Part shown: one piece after another, positions 1 through 5,764 of the stretch
Layout of the letters: every line of letters starts with the position of its first letter
How positions within the stretch are numbered: the first letter of the stretch is position 1
DNA from: Candidatus Njordarchaeota archaeon
Lineage (GTDB): Archaea; Asgardarchaeota; Njordarchaeia; Njordarchaeales; JAHKLH01
Reading direction: 5' to 3'
Assembly: GCA_029856635.1 (NCBI GenBank)
Contig: JAHKLH010000084.1
Span: 1 to 7,053, forward strand
Length of the DNA stretch: 7,053 nt
Notes under the pieces: generated by a model
The model's input: only the letters and a program-made list of their open reading frames with translations
Told to the model about the DNA's origin: nothing
Database searches by the model: none
Made by a program: the position numbers and the translations under genes

Positions 1-14
1 GTGAAGTAAGCCAA
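1..14 (-). CDS. 5' end of a downstream gene cut by the window edge
   Basis: A gene appears to begin here and run off the window. A perfect 9-base archaeal SD sequence (18-26) lies just before a TTG codon at 12-14, with four bases between the GGTGA core and the TTG. Only about four codons are visible (Met-Ala-Tyr-Phe), so no function can be assigned. TTG also starts other genes in this window. The gene would be translationally coupled to the phosphoesterase, because that gene's stop codon lies within the SD. The spacer is shorter than the six bases seen for trpS and the winged-helix gene, so a start further out cannot be excluded. Confidence 0.4.
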
Positions 15-17
15 AAA

Positions 18-26
18 ATCACCTCA
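18..26 (-). promoter_or_regulatory. Perfect Shine-Dalgarno overlapping the phosphoesterase stop codon
   Basis: On the minus strand the bases read TGAGGTGAT, a full complement to the conserved archaeal 16S rRNA 3' tail (ATCACCTCA). The TGA at 19-21 inside it is also the stop codon of the upstream phosphoesterase gene. This arrangement suggests termination-reinitiation coupling to the next gene. Confidence 0.7.
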
Positions 27-1428
27 GTAAACTTTTGCCGTCAAATTTGATATTTGGTTTCACGCCGAAGATATCTAGGATCGTTGGTGCAATGTCCTCA
101 AGTTTAATATTCTTGATTTCTCCCTTCCTTACGTTTTCATTGCGCATCATAAATATTCCAAACTCCCCGTGGTTGGAATCATCTGGGCCCTTAAGAGTTG
201 CTAGTGAGTATATGGAGTCGTATCCAATTGCTTCATTGGCACCATAGTGGAGATTATCAAAATATGCAGTCAGATCTGGCATTACATCAATTTTTTCTCC
301 ACAATATACATCTTCTTTCATGTAAACAATAGTGTTAAGCTTCCTACCATCTTCTCCCCTAACTTCCTTCAAAATATCTGTAATTTGTTTGCGCAAATCT
401 TCGTACTCTTCTCCTGGATTCACGATTCCCTTTGGTTCTCGGCCTTTCAAATTTATAAAGACTTGTGCGATATAGGCGCCTAAAGCAAACGCTTTAGTTT
501 CCTTCCAATTTATTAATTCTTGCTCTTCCAACTTATCTAAGCCCGTTGGATGTTTTGGCTTCTTATTTAGTTTAAGTAGTCCCTCTTGGATGAAGAGTTC
601 GTTAACATTAATTCGTGAAAACATGCGTTTAGCACCGTGATCAGAGAGAACGATGATTGTTGTATCTTCTGGAAGTTGAGAAACAATATCTGCTAGATGA
701 TCATCAATCTGCTTATATAAATTGAGTAAACCATCCTTTAGTTCTGGATCTTCCTCATAGCGTGGATGATCCTTATCGAAGAAGCGCCAAAGAGTGTGTT
801 GAGCACGGTCTATACTCATTATGACAGTTACAAACAAATCCCATTCTTTTTTGAGTAAATGTTTAATTATCTTGAAATCATGATCCGTTTTTTCTCGTAA
901 TCTTTGGTATAGCTCCCGAGGATCCATTTGTCGATATCCATAAACATCAATAATATATTTTTCCTCACCACCAATTACCGAGAATATTTCGTTCTTCAAT
1001 TCTGGTGGATAAGTGAACTCTGATTTCGTCGTTGGTGTGAGAAAACTTGCTATTTGACAACCATTTACTTTCGAAGGTGGGTATGTCACTGGAACAAATG
1101 CAGTAATAACCTTGTATCCTGCTTCTGATAAATAGTCCCATACCCTCTCATATTTAATCAGTCTTGAATTCACTATGTGAAAATCAAAGTATCTTTTTCC
1201 AAGTTTCCTATAACGCAAATCATATAATCCAAAGTGTCCTGGATTCATTCCAGTAAAAGTTGATGGCCAAGCTGGACATGTAATAGGAGGAACAGTACTT
1301 CTAATTCGACCCCACGCGCCTTCTTCAACGAGGCTCTTTAGAGTTGGGAGTTCCTTAAGCCACAAATCAAATACTTGCCATGGTGCGGCACTATCAATCC
1401 CCACTAAAAATACTTTTGGCTTGCTCAT
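19..1428 (-). CDS. Alkaline-phosphatase-superfamily phosphodiesterase/phosphatase
   Basis: A 469-residue two-metal phosphoesterase of the alkaline phosphatase superfamily, in the type I phosphodiesterase/nucleotide pyrophosphatase group. The catalytic set is visible in order: Asp12 (VGIDSA), the probable nucleophile Thr50 (PPITCPAWPS, followed by TGMNPGHFG), Asp207 and His211 (IDRAQHTLW), Asp263-His264 (LSDHG) and His420 (NHGEFGIF). All expected metal ligands are present, so it should be active. There is no signal peptide or membrane segment, so it is probably cytoplasmic. The substrate is unknown; nucleotide, lipid-headgroup or sugar-phosphate esters are all possible. The ATG start has no SD, but a TATA-like stretch lies about 22 bases upstream, which fits a leaderless or nearly leaderless mRNA. 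The protein ends shortly after a GKSLL motif. An RHH gene lies 144 bp upstream, and its stop overlaps the SD of the next gene. Family assignment is secure; substrate is not. Confidence 0.88.
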   Translation of the reverse strand: MSKPKVFLVGIDSAAPWQVFDLWLKELPTLKSLVEEGAWGRIRSTVPPITCPAWPSTFTGMNPGHFGLYDLRYRKLGKRYFDFHIVNSRLIKYERVWDYLSEAGYKVITAFVPVTYPPSKVNGCQIASFLTPTTKSEFTYPPELKNEIFSVIGGEEKYIIDVYGYRQMDPRELYQRLREKTDHDFKIIKHLLKKEWDLFVTVIMSIDRAQHTLWRFFDKDHPRYEEDPELKDGLLNLYKQIDDHLADIVSQLPEDTTIIVLSDHGAKRMFSRINVNELFIQEGLLKLNKKPKHPTGLDKLEEQELINWKETKAFALGAYIAQVFINLKGREPKGIVNPGEEYEDLRKQITDILKEVRGEDGRKLNTIVYMKEDVYCGEKIDVMPDLTAYFDNLHYGANEAIGYDSIYSLATLKGPDDSNHGEFGIFMMRNENVRKGEIKNIKLEDIAPTILDIFGVKPNIKFDGKSLLR

Positions 1429-1444
1429 TTGCGACAGCCTTTAA

Positions 1445-1454
1445 TTAAATATAA
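1445..1454 (-). promoter_or_regulatory. TATA-like box before the phosphoesterase gene
   Basis: The minus strand reads TTATATTTAA, centred about 22 bases before the ATG at 1428. With archaeal TATA-to-start distances this puts the transcription start at or very near the ATG, which agrees with the missing SD. The surrounding DNA is so AT-rich that chance matches are common. Confidence 0.35.
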
Positions 1455-1513
1455 TTAAATATTATGAAAGTATAAATTTCTAAAGGATAGTTTAAAATTA
1501 AAATCGATTGTAA

Positions 1514-1527
1514 TTTGATGGATCAAA
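1514..1527. repeat. Short inverted repeat between the RHH and phosphoesterase genes
   Basis: TTTGAT and ATCAAA are perfect 6-base inverted arms separated by GG. The repeat lies about 60 bp upstream of the phosphoesterase TATA-like box. It could be an operator, since RHH proteins bind short inverted repeats and one is encoded next door, but a chance palindrome is plausible in DNA this AT-rich. Confidence 0.25.
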
Positions 1528-1572
1528 CTATTCAAAAATGAAAAGAATAAGAATATGACGCATTTTTACAAT

Positions 1573-1809
1573 TTATAGATAGCCTAAAGCTCTAAGTCTC
1601 CGCTTAATCTCCTCTTCTTCTTCCTTTGTATAAACTTCCTCTTCTTCGATTCCTTCAGCTTCTGAAATAACACGTTTTAATACGTATAGTGCGAAATCCT
1701 CAACGGTTTTCCACTCGCTGTCTTTGATAAATTCCTTAATTTTTTCGTAAAGTGTTTTTGGCAGTTCAATCTTAATAACAACTTTTTCCTCTTTTTCTGT
1801 GTTTGTCAT
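1573..1809 (-). CDS. Ribbon-helix-helix (CopG-like) small protein with acidic tail and LRALGYL end
   Basis: A 78-residue protein with two parts. Residues 9-50 look like a ribbon-helix-helix domain: a beta strand (VVIKIELP), then two helices (LYEKIKEFIKD and VEDFALYVLKRVISEA). Such domains usually dimerise and bind DNA. The rest is a very acidic linker followed by KRRLRALGYL. A closing LRALGYL-type motif is one I recall from C-termini of sulfatase and phosphoesterase-family proteins, and the next gene downstream encodes such an enzyme. I chose the ATG at 1809 because the RHH strand then starts near the N-terminus. A TTG at 1857 in the same frame would add 16 residues that look unrelated to the fold and has no SD; the ATG has only a weak upstream AAGGGCGA. 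The role is either regulator of, or partner to, the phosphoesterase; both are inference. Confidence 0.75.
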   Translation of the reverse strand: MTNTEKEEKVVIKIELPKTLYEKIKEFIKDSEWKTVEDFALYVLKRVISEAEGIEEEEVYTKEEEEEIKRRLRALGYL

Positions 1810-1888
1810 ATATGTCGCCCTTCTGACTTTCTTTAAACATTGTATAAAATACTCCAAATTGAAAATATATTAATAAAAATATTATGTA

Positions 1889-1899
1889 GTATATATAAA
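1889..1899 (-). promoter_or_regulatory. TATA-like box before the RHH gene
   Basis: The minus strand reads TTTATATATAC, a good match to an archaeal TATA box, in the gap between the membrane-protein gene and the RHH gene. Transcription would start near 1870, giving a leader of about 60 bases to the ATG at 1809. Weaker TATA-like runs (TTTTATA near 1845, TTTAAA near 1833) lie closer and would give a very short leader. Confidence 0.35.
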
Positions 1900-1942
1900 T
1901 GAAATACGTATATGCAATTAAAAATCCATACTGAAATTTAAA

Positions 1943-2410
1943 TCATATTGTTGGAAATAATTGATTCCGCATAGCGTCTTCCATCGATACTAGGATGATA
2001 AACGAAAATAGAAGTGATATGAATGAGAATAGGTAGATAATTAATCCAATTAAACTCCAGAAGCATATTATTAACGCAAAAATTGTCGCAATGTTTGAAT
2101 ACAAGGGAAATTTAATTGCTTTCATAGCGTTATCTGCGATGAAGCTTAACTTGTCTGAGTATTCTTGGAATTTTTGAAACATTTGAAATTCCTTTGCAAG
2201 AACGATGAAATTTATGGCAAGTGCGCATGCGAGTAAGAGGGAGATTTCCAAATTTAAAAGGAAACCTTTCGTATTTCTCACACAGAGAAAGATTGCTAAG
2301 ACTAAGCTTAAGATAAATGTGAAAAGACTGTTTCTCATGGTCATTACTCTTATTCGTCGAAAAAGCTGAAGTGCTCTAAACCTTTGTTCTCTTTCTTTTA
2401 TACTTTCCAA
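1943..2410 (-). CDS. Hypothetical multi-spanning membrane protein
   Basis: A 155-residue protein I cannot assign to a family. The first 26 residues are strongly basic (KEREQRFRALQLFRRIRV). Hydrophobic stretches follow at about 28-43, 51-72, 105-126 and 125-142, suggesting three or four membrane helices in two hairpins. Between the hairpins is a polar, probably cytoplasmic loop (about 73-103) with FQMFQKFQEYSDKL. By the positive-inside rule the N-terminus should be cytoplasmic. The only upstream start in frame is TTG at 2410, without a clear SD. The next in-frame ATG (2344) would remove the basic leader but leave every hydrophobic segment. The gene starts 42 bp after the coaBC stop, so co-transcription is possible, but nothing in it suggests a role in coenzyme A synthesis. 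Confidence 0.65.
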   Translation of the reverse strand: MESIKEREQRFRALQLFRRIRVMTMRNSLFTFILSLVLAIFLCVRNTKGFLLNLEISLLLACALAINFIVLAKEFQMFQKFQEYSDKLSFIADNAMKAIKFPLYSNIATIFALIICFWSLIGLIIYLFSFISLLFSFIILVSMEDAMRNQLFPTI

Positions 2411-2452
2411 CTTTAAAACCCATAATCTGAAGTTAAGAAAGCCCGAGAAGGT

Positions 2453-3673
2453 TTAAGAATAAATTAAATTCCATATTTTGCCAGATACGTCTCTTTTGTC
2501 TCCTTCCAAGGGATAAACTTTAATTTCTCCGTTTTTTCTAATCACAAGTAAAGCTTTTGTTGTGTCAGCACCGAAAATTCCCTTGCTTACATCATTGGCG
2601 ACAACGGCTGTCAAATTGTATTTGTTAAGAAAATCTATAGCGATTTGCTTTAATTCTGTTTGAGACACATTCCATTCTGCTTTGAAAGCAATAACATTCG
2701 CATCGGGATTGGTATCTCGGATAACTTTTATTATCTTCTTTGTTGGAATTAATTTCAACGTCAAGGTAGTTCCAGATTTCAATTTTCCAGAGTACTTTTT
2801 CTCTGGTTGAAAGTCACCAACGGCTGCAGTATGGACAATGATGTCGGCTTTTCCTGAGTATTTTTCAACAAGTTGAAGAAGTTCATTATATGTTTCAAAG
2901 AATTGAACATTTATTTCTCGTGGTATATAATATTTGTGTGTTGAATGCTTTGCTAAGAGCAAAGTTACATTTCCTCCTCTAGCAAAAGCCTCCAAGGCCA
3001 TAGCTACGCCCATTTTTCCACTGCTTGGATTTGATATGAATCGTATCGAATCAATGTAAATTCTCGTGGAGCCTGCAGTTATTAGTATCTGTTTTTTCTT
3101 GAGTGTTTGCCTAGTAAAGAGCTTGAAAACATATTCAAGAATTTCCTCATTTGGCGGAATTTTTGCTTTTTCCTCCACTATCTGAGGTTTAAGGATTATA
3201 ACATCGTTTTCTAACAATCTATTTAAAGCAAATTTTAGCTGGGGACTATTCCATAAACTACCATGCATTGCGGGAACAATAATAACAGGTTTTTTCATAC
3301 CTATCATAGCTAGTGCCGTGGTTAATAGCGCGTTGTCCGCAATACCATATGCCAGTTTTATTATTGTATTAGCAGTTGCTGGGGCAATCACCATTAAATC
3401 CACTTTTTCAGACAGGGATATATGCTCTATTTTTCCAGATAACTCCACTAGTACTTCATTACCAGTAGCCCACTCAAATAATTGTGGGGATATGAGTTTT
3501 GATGCCTTTGGTGTCATTATGACGTAAATCTCTGCACCATGTCGCATTAAACTACGTGCTAAATCGAGTGATCTATAAATTGCTGCAGAGCTTGTAACAC
3601 CAAGAAGAATTTTTTTCCCAGAAAGTCTTTCGGAAAACTCACCTATTATCCTTTTTGATGGGTGCATTCTCAT
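2453..3673 (-). CDS. coaBC: Bifunctional phosphopantothenoylcysteine decarboxylase / phosphopantothenate-cysteine ligase
   Basis: A 406-residue fused enzyme for two consecutive steps of coenzyme A synthesis: CTP-dependent joining of 4'-phosphopantothenate and cysteine, then FMN-dependent decarboxylation. The CoaC half (about 18-185) has the flavin-binding strand KILLGVTSS (21-29), the conserved His84 (EHISLSE), APATANT (97-103) and PAMHGSLW (134-141). The CoaB half (about 193-406) has ITAGSTR (198-204), FISNPSSGKMG (212-222), TAAVGDF (282-288), the lysine-rich SGKLKSG (295-301) and VANDVS (358-363). The leader HPSKRIIG is typical of archaeal CoaBC. The protein contains no cysteine, so the Cys of the decarboxylase substrate clamp in bacterial CoaC is absent; the matching region reads KAKIPPNEE. 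Two ATGs lie close together (3673 and 3667). The second gives a Met-His-Pro-Ser start and is nearer the expected distance from the TATA-like AAATATATT at 3684-3692. Confidence 0.93.
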   Translation of the reverse strand: MRMHPSKRIIGEFSERLSGKKILLGVTSSAAIYRSLDLARSLMRHGAEIYVIMTPKASKLISPQLFEWATGNEVLVELSGKIEHISLSEKVDLMVIAPATANTIIKLAYGIADNALLTTALAMIGMKKPVIIVPAMHGSLWNSPQLKFALNRLLENDVIILKPQIVEEKAKIPPNEEILEYVFKLFTRQTLKKKQILITAGSTRIYIDSIRFISNPSSGKMGVAMALEAFARGGNVTLLLAKHSTHKYYIPREINVQFFETYNELLQLVEKYSGKADIIVHTAAVGDFQPEKKYSGKLKSGTTLTLKLIPTKKIIKVIRDTNPDANVIAFKAEWNVSQTELKQIAIDFLNKYNLTAVVANDVSKGIFGADTTKALLVIRKNGEIKVYPLEGDKRDVSGKIWNLIYS

Positions 3674-3885
3674 TCTTATCCCGAATATATTTGTTTCTTT
3701 GTGAAAATATTGATTGATGTATTACTCTTATGTAATGAATAAAAGGGTCCTTACTGAGCATATACGTTCTTGTTGACTGCATTTAAAGATTTTGGTTTTC
3801 GTGCTTAAATCGTAATATTAGCATTAGATTCTATTGGATTCTCCACAGTACTTTAAGGACGCTTAGAAGACTCAGCGAAAAGTGT

Positions 3886-4962
3886 TTAGTGGGAATCCCT
3901 AAGGAATTTTTCAATGTTGACCTTTTCTGCTGCATCCCTGAGCCTTGCTAAGAAATCCATTACAAGTTCGTGAAGAAGAGGTTTGCAATCTAGTCCGCAG
4001 ATTAATTCTCCTGAACGGCACATCTCCGCATATACTTCTATTTCTCCCTTGTTTTTGAAGAAAAGATGTTTAAGCCATAGAAAAACATGACACACGTCAG
4101 GATTTCCTCCTTTCAGGAATTGCTCTCTTATACTTCCCTGTCCTCCAGTAAATAGATTTGCAATAATTCTCCACGCCTGCTTGGAATCAGCGTTGACGAA
4201 CAATGCTGTTTCAGGTTTACTACTGGACATTGGTTCGCCTCGAGGCCCCGGCAAAAATTGAACATATAATGAAGCTGGCTTCATTACATGAAGTAATTGT
4301 GCTACGTCTCGAGCTAATCGCATGAATACATCTTGATCCAATCCGATTGGAACAACAACTGGGAGATTGTAATCGAAGGTTGGTTGCAGGATATGAGCTA
4401 TTTGTACCGCTGCATAGAAAAGAATGCCGGGATTATGAGAGTCCGTTGTTCCTAATGCTGACTTAATCATACTAATAGTCATTTTTCGTGCGCATTTCAA
4501 AGCGTATCTGTACACCCATGTTGTTTTTGACGATATATAGATATGAGTCTTATTTGGATCAAAGCCGAGCGCGGCAATGTATCTAATGTTATCATATGCC
4601 CATTTTTCTGCATCTTCAAGTTTTGGCACTTTACCAAAAATAAACTTCTCATCATCTGAAATAGGAATAAATACTTCTGCATTAAATATATCCTGAAGAT
4701 GCTTAACCAAACTGAAGAGGAGTATGTGCCCAAGGTGTAATGGACCCGATGGTCCACGACCCGAAACAATAGCAAATTTTTTTCCTTGAGCCAATCCTCT
4801 TAAAAGGTGATCGAAATCTCTATGTGCAATAAGTAAACCAATATCAATTAATGTCTTATTAGGAAATAAATCCGCAATTTCTTCTATTGGTTTAATGCCA
4901 AACTCTTTGAACATTCTTTGAATGTCAGCACTCTTCTTTAATGCAGCAAGTTCAGTTCCCAA
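3886..4962 (-). CDS. trpS: Tryptophanyl-tRNA synthetase, archaeal/eukaryotic type
   Basis: A 358-residue class I synthetase that charges tRNA-Trp. It has the archaeal/eukaryotic leader HRDF (47-50), the HIGH-type motif GRGPSGPLHLGH (68-79), DDEKF (103-107), the GLDQD block followed by RLARDVA (207-221), and the KMSKS-type motif GEPMSSSKPE (242-251). The C-terminal region has FTGGQ (271-275), GGNPDV and CRSGELICG (315-323), as in TrpRS. These blocks separate it from TyrRS. The usual first lysine of KMSKS is proline (Pro244), while the serine run and Lys249 are kept. The AIQAAPSF block of human TrpRS is replaced here by AVQIAHILQPTF. The start is TTG, supported by a GGTGA SD with a six-base spacer; the next in-frame ATG would cut into the N-terminal region. 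The gene lies 49 bp after the ESCRT-III-like gene and is probably co-transcribed with it. Confidence 0.9.
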   Translation of the reverse strand: MGTELAALKKSADIQRMFKEFGIKPIEEIADLFPNKTLIDIGLLIAHRDFDHLLRGLAQGKKFAIVSGRGPSGPLHLGHILLFSLVKHLQDIFNAEVFIPISDDEKFIFGKVPKLEDAEKWAYDNIRYIAALGFDPNKTHIYISSKTTWVYRYALKCARKMTISMIKSALGTTDSHNPGILFYAAVQIAHILQPTFDYNLPVVVPIGLDQDVFMRLARDVAQLLHVMKPASLYVQFLPGPRGEPMSSSKPETALFVNADSKQAWRIIANLFTGGQGSIREQFLKGGNPDVCHVFLWLKHLFFKNKGEIEVYAEMCRSGELICGLDCKPLLHELVMDFLARLRDAAEKVNIEKFLRDSH

Positions 4963-4968
4963 TGATAT

Positions 4969-4973
4969 TCACC
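4969..4973 (-). promoter_or_regulatory. Shine-Dalgarno fixing the TTG start of trpS
   Basis: GGTGA on the minus strand, six bases before the TTG at 4960-4962. The same core and spacing occur before the winged-helix gene at the right end of the window. The nearby ATG (4973-4975) and GTG (4970-4972) are out of frame, so this SD decides for TTG. Confidence 0.7.
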
Positions 4974-5011
4974 ATTATTTTAAAGAAATAAATGAGGATT
5001 ATGAAAGATTT

Positions 5012-5632
5012 TTACTTTTCTTGCTCCTTCTTTACTCCTGCCTTCCCGGATTCTTCAGTTCCAATTCCGAGTTTCTCTATTTCCTTCTCAAGGAGTTCTT
5101 CCTCTTCTTCGATTCTTCCTCTCTGAAGTAGTTCATCTACACGTTGCTTAATCTTTTCATCACTAACTCCAATCTCTGGAAGAGGTTGAGTAAGCGCTTC
5201 CTCTACTTCCACTAATCCTTCTAAATTCTCCGAAATTTCTGCTATAGTCTTATCTACTTCTTCAGGCTCAATTCCATAATGTGTTCTAAGGGTTCTTATG
5301 GCCTGAGCGACCCGTTGAACTATCCTATAATACACAGCATTCTCACGCGCCTTTTCAAAATATCGAAGTAAGGTCGCGAGATTTCTTCTCTTCGCCATTA
5401 GTGATGCAAGATCTTTCTTAGCAATTTCCTCTGCTCTTACCAACTGTTCTAACAGAATCCTATCACGTAGTTTTATTGCTTCGTTGATTTTTCTTCGGAT
5501 CTCTTTCAAATGCTCCCAATGTTCCCGAATTCGTTGATCCAAATAATCAAGAAAATTATGCAATTCTATTTCCGCTTTAGTTATGTCATCCTGAGTGGCC
5601 GTTGTTTCCTTTTTCTTTTTCCTTTTGAACAA
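5012..5632 (-). CDS. ESCRT-III (Snf7/CdvB-like) family protein
   Basis: A 206-residue, almost fully helical and highly charged protein with the ESCRT-III layout. It has a very basic N-terminus (FKRKKKK, 2-8), a long helical hairpin (about 17-65 and 68-118) and an acidic C-terminal half. The segment VDKTIAEISENLEGLVEVEEALTQ (126-149) resembles the Snf7 helix that ends in an 'eALs' block. It is followed by PLPEIGVSDEKI (150-161), which resembles a proline-type MIM2 site for Vps4/CdvC, and then by a leucine/glutamate-rich helix (165-189). ESCRT-III proteins polymerise on membranes in cytokinesis and vesicle budding. Unlike CdvB proper, it has no C-terminal winged helix and ends in a polar tail. 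The start must be TTG at 5632: no other start codon lies upstream in frame before a stop, and GGGGA (one mismatch to GGTGA) sits six bases before it. A PspA/IM30-like protein is a weaker alternative. No Vps4 gene is in view. Confidence 0.75.
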   Translation of the reverse strand: MFKRKKKKETTATQDDITKAEIELHNFLDYLDQRIREHWEHLKEIRRKINEAIKLRDRILLEQLVRAEEIAKKDLASLMAKRRNLATLLRYFEKARENAVYYRIVQRVAQAIRTLRTHYGIEPEEVDKTIAEISENLEGLVEVEEALTQPLPEIGVSDEKIKQRVDELLQRGRIEEEEELLEKEIEKLGIGTEESGKAGVKKEQEK

Positions 5633-5638
5633 TGTTAA

Positions 5639-5643
5639 TCCCC
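5639..5643 (-). promoter_or_regulatory. SD-like GGGGA before the ESCRT-III-like TTG start
   Basis: GGGGA on the minus strand differs from GGTGA by one base and has the same six-base spacer to its start codon as the SDs of trpS and the winged-helix gene. It supports TTG initiation. Confidence 0.45.
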
Positions 5644-5663
5644 AATATAAAAACGTTTTTGAC

Positions 5664-5675
5664 TTAAAATAAAAA
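5664..5675 (-). promoter_or_regulatory. TATA-like box before the ESCRT-III-like gene
   Basis: TTTTTATTTTAA on the minus strand, preceded by purine-rich AAGAAAC that could act as a BRE element. Transcription would start near 5644, just ahead of the GGGGA. A second TATA-like run (TTTTTATATT near 5650) lies too close to the start codon. Either would make the ESCRT-III/trpS pair a unit separate from rio2. Confidence 0.3.
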
Positions 5676-5764
5676 GTGTTTCTTTTTGTACTTTAATTTC
5701 AAATTAGTGTAGATTTTGAGAAATGCTCATTACTGTATTTCGCTTTAAGTAAAAGCAACTTATC

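Noticed and set aside
35..483. Two open frames on the plus strand opposite the phosphoesterase gene
   Set aside because: They lie antisense to a gene with a full catalytic motif set, and their translations show no domain features.
1810..1857. Longer RHH protein starting at TTG 1857
   Set aside because: The added 16 residues do not fit the RHH fold and no SD precedes the TTG, though a TATA-like box at 1889-1899 would suit it, so it is not fully excluded.
2411..2452. Transcription terminator between coaBC and the membrane-protein gene
   Set aside because: No stable hairpin or clear T-tract is visible; the similar AAGAA runs do not pair with each other.
3318..3527. Plus-strand open frame opposite coaBC
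   Set aside because: It is antisense to the conserved CoaC region; its hydrophobic look reflects the opposite-strand codons.
3714..3757. Possible C/D box small RNA (TTGATGT followed by CTGA) on the plus strand
   Set aside because: The C box matches the consensus poorly and no proper internal D'/C' pair lies between the two boxes.
4497..4775. Minus-strand open frame in another frame within trpS
   Set aside because: It lies wholly inside trpS, whose own frame carries all the synthetase motifs.
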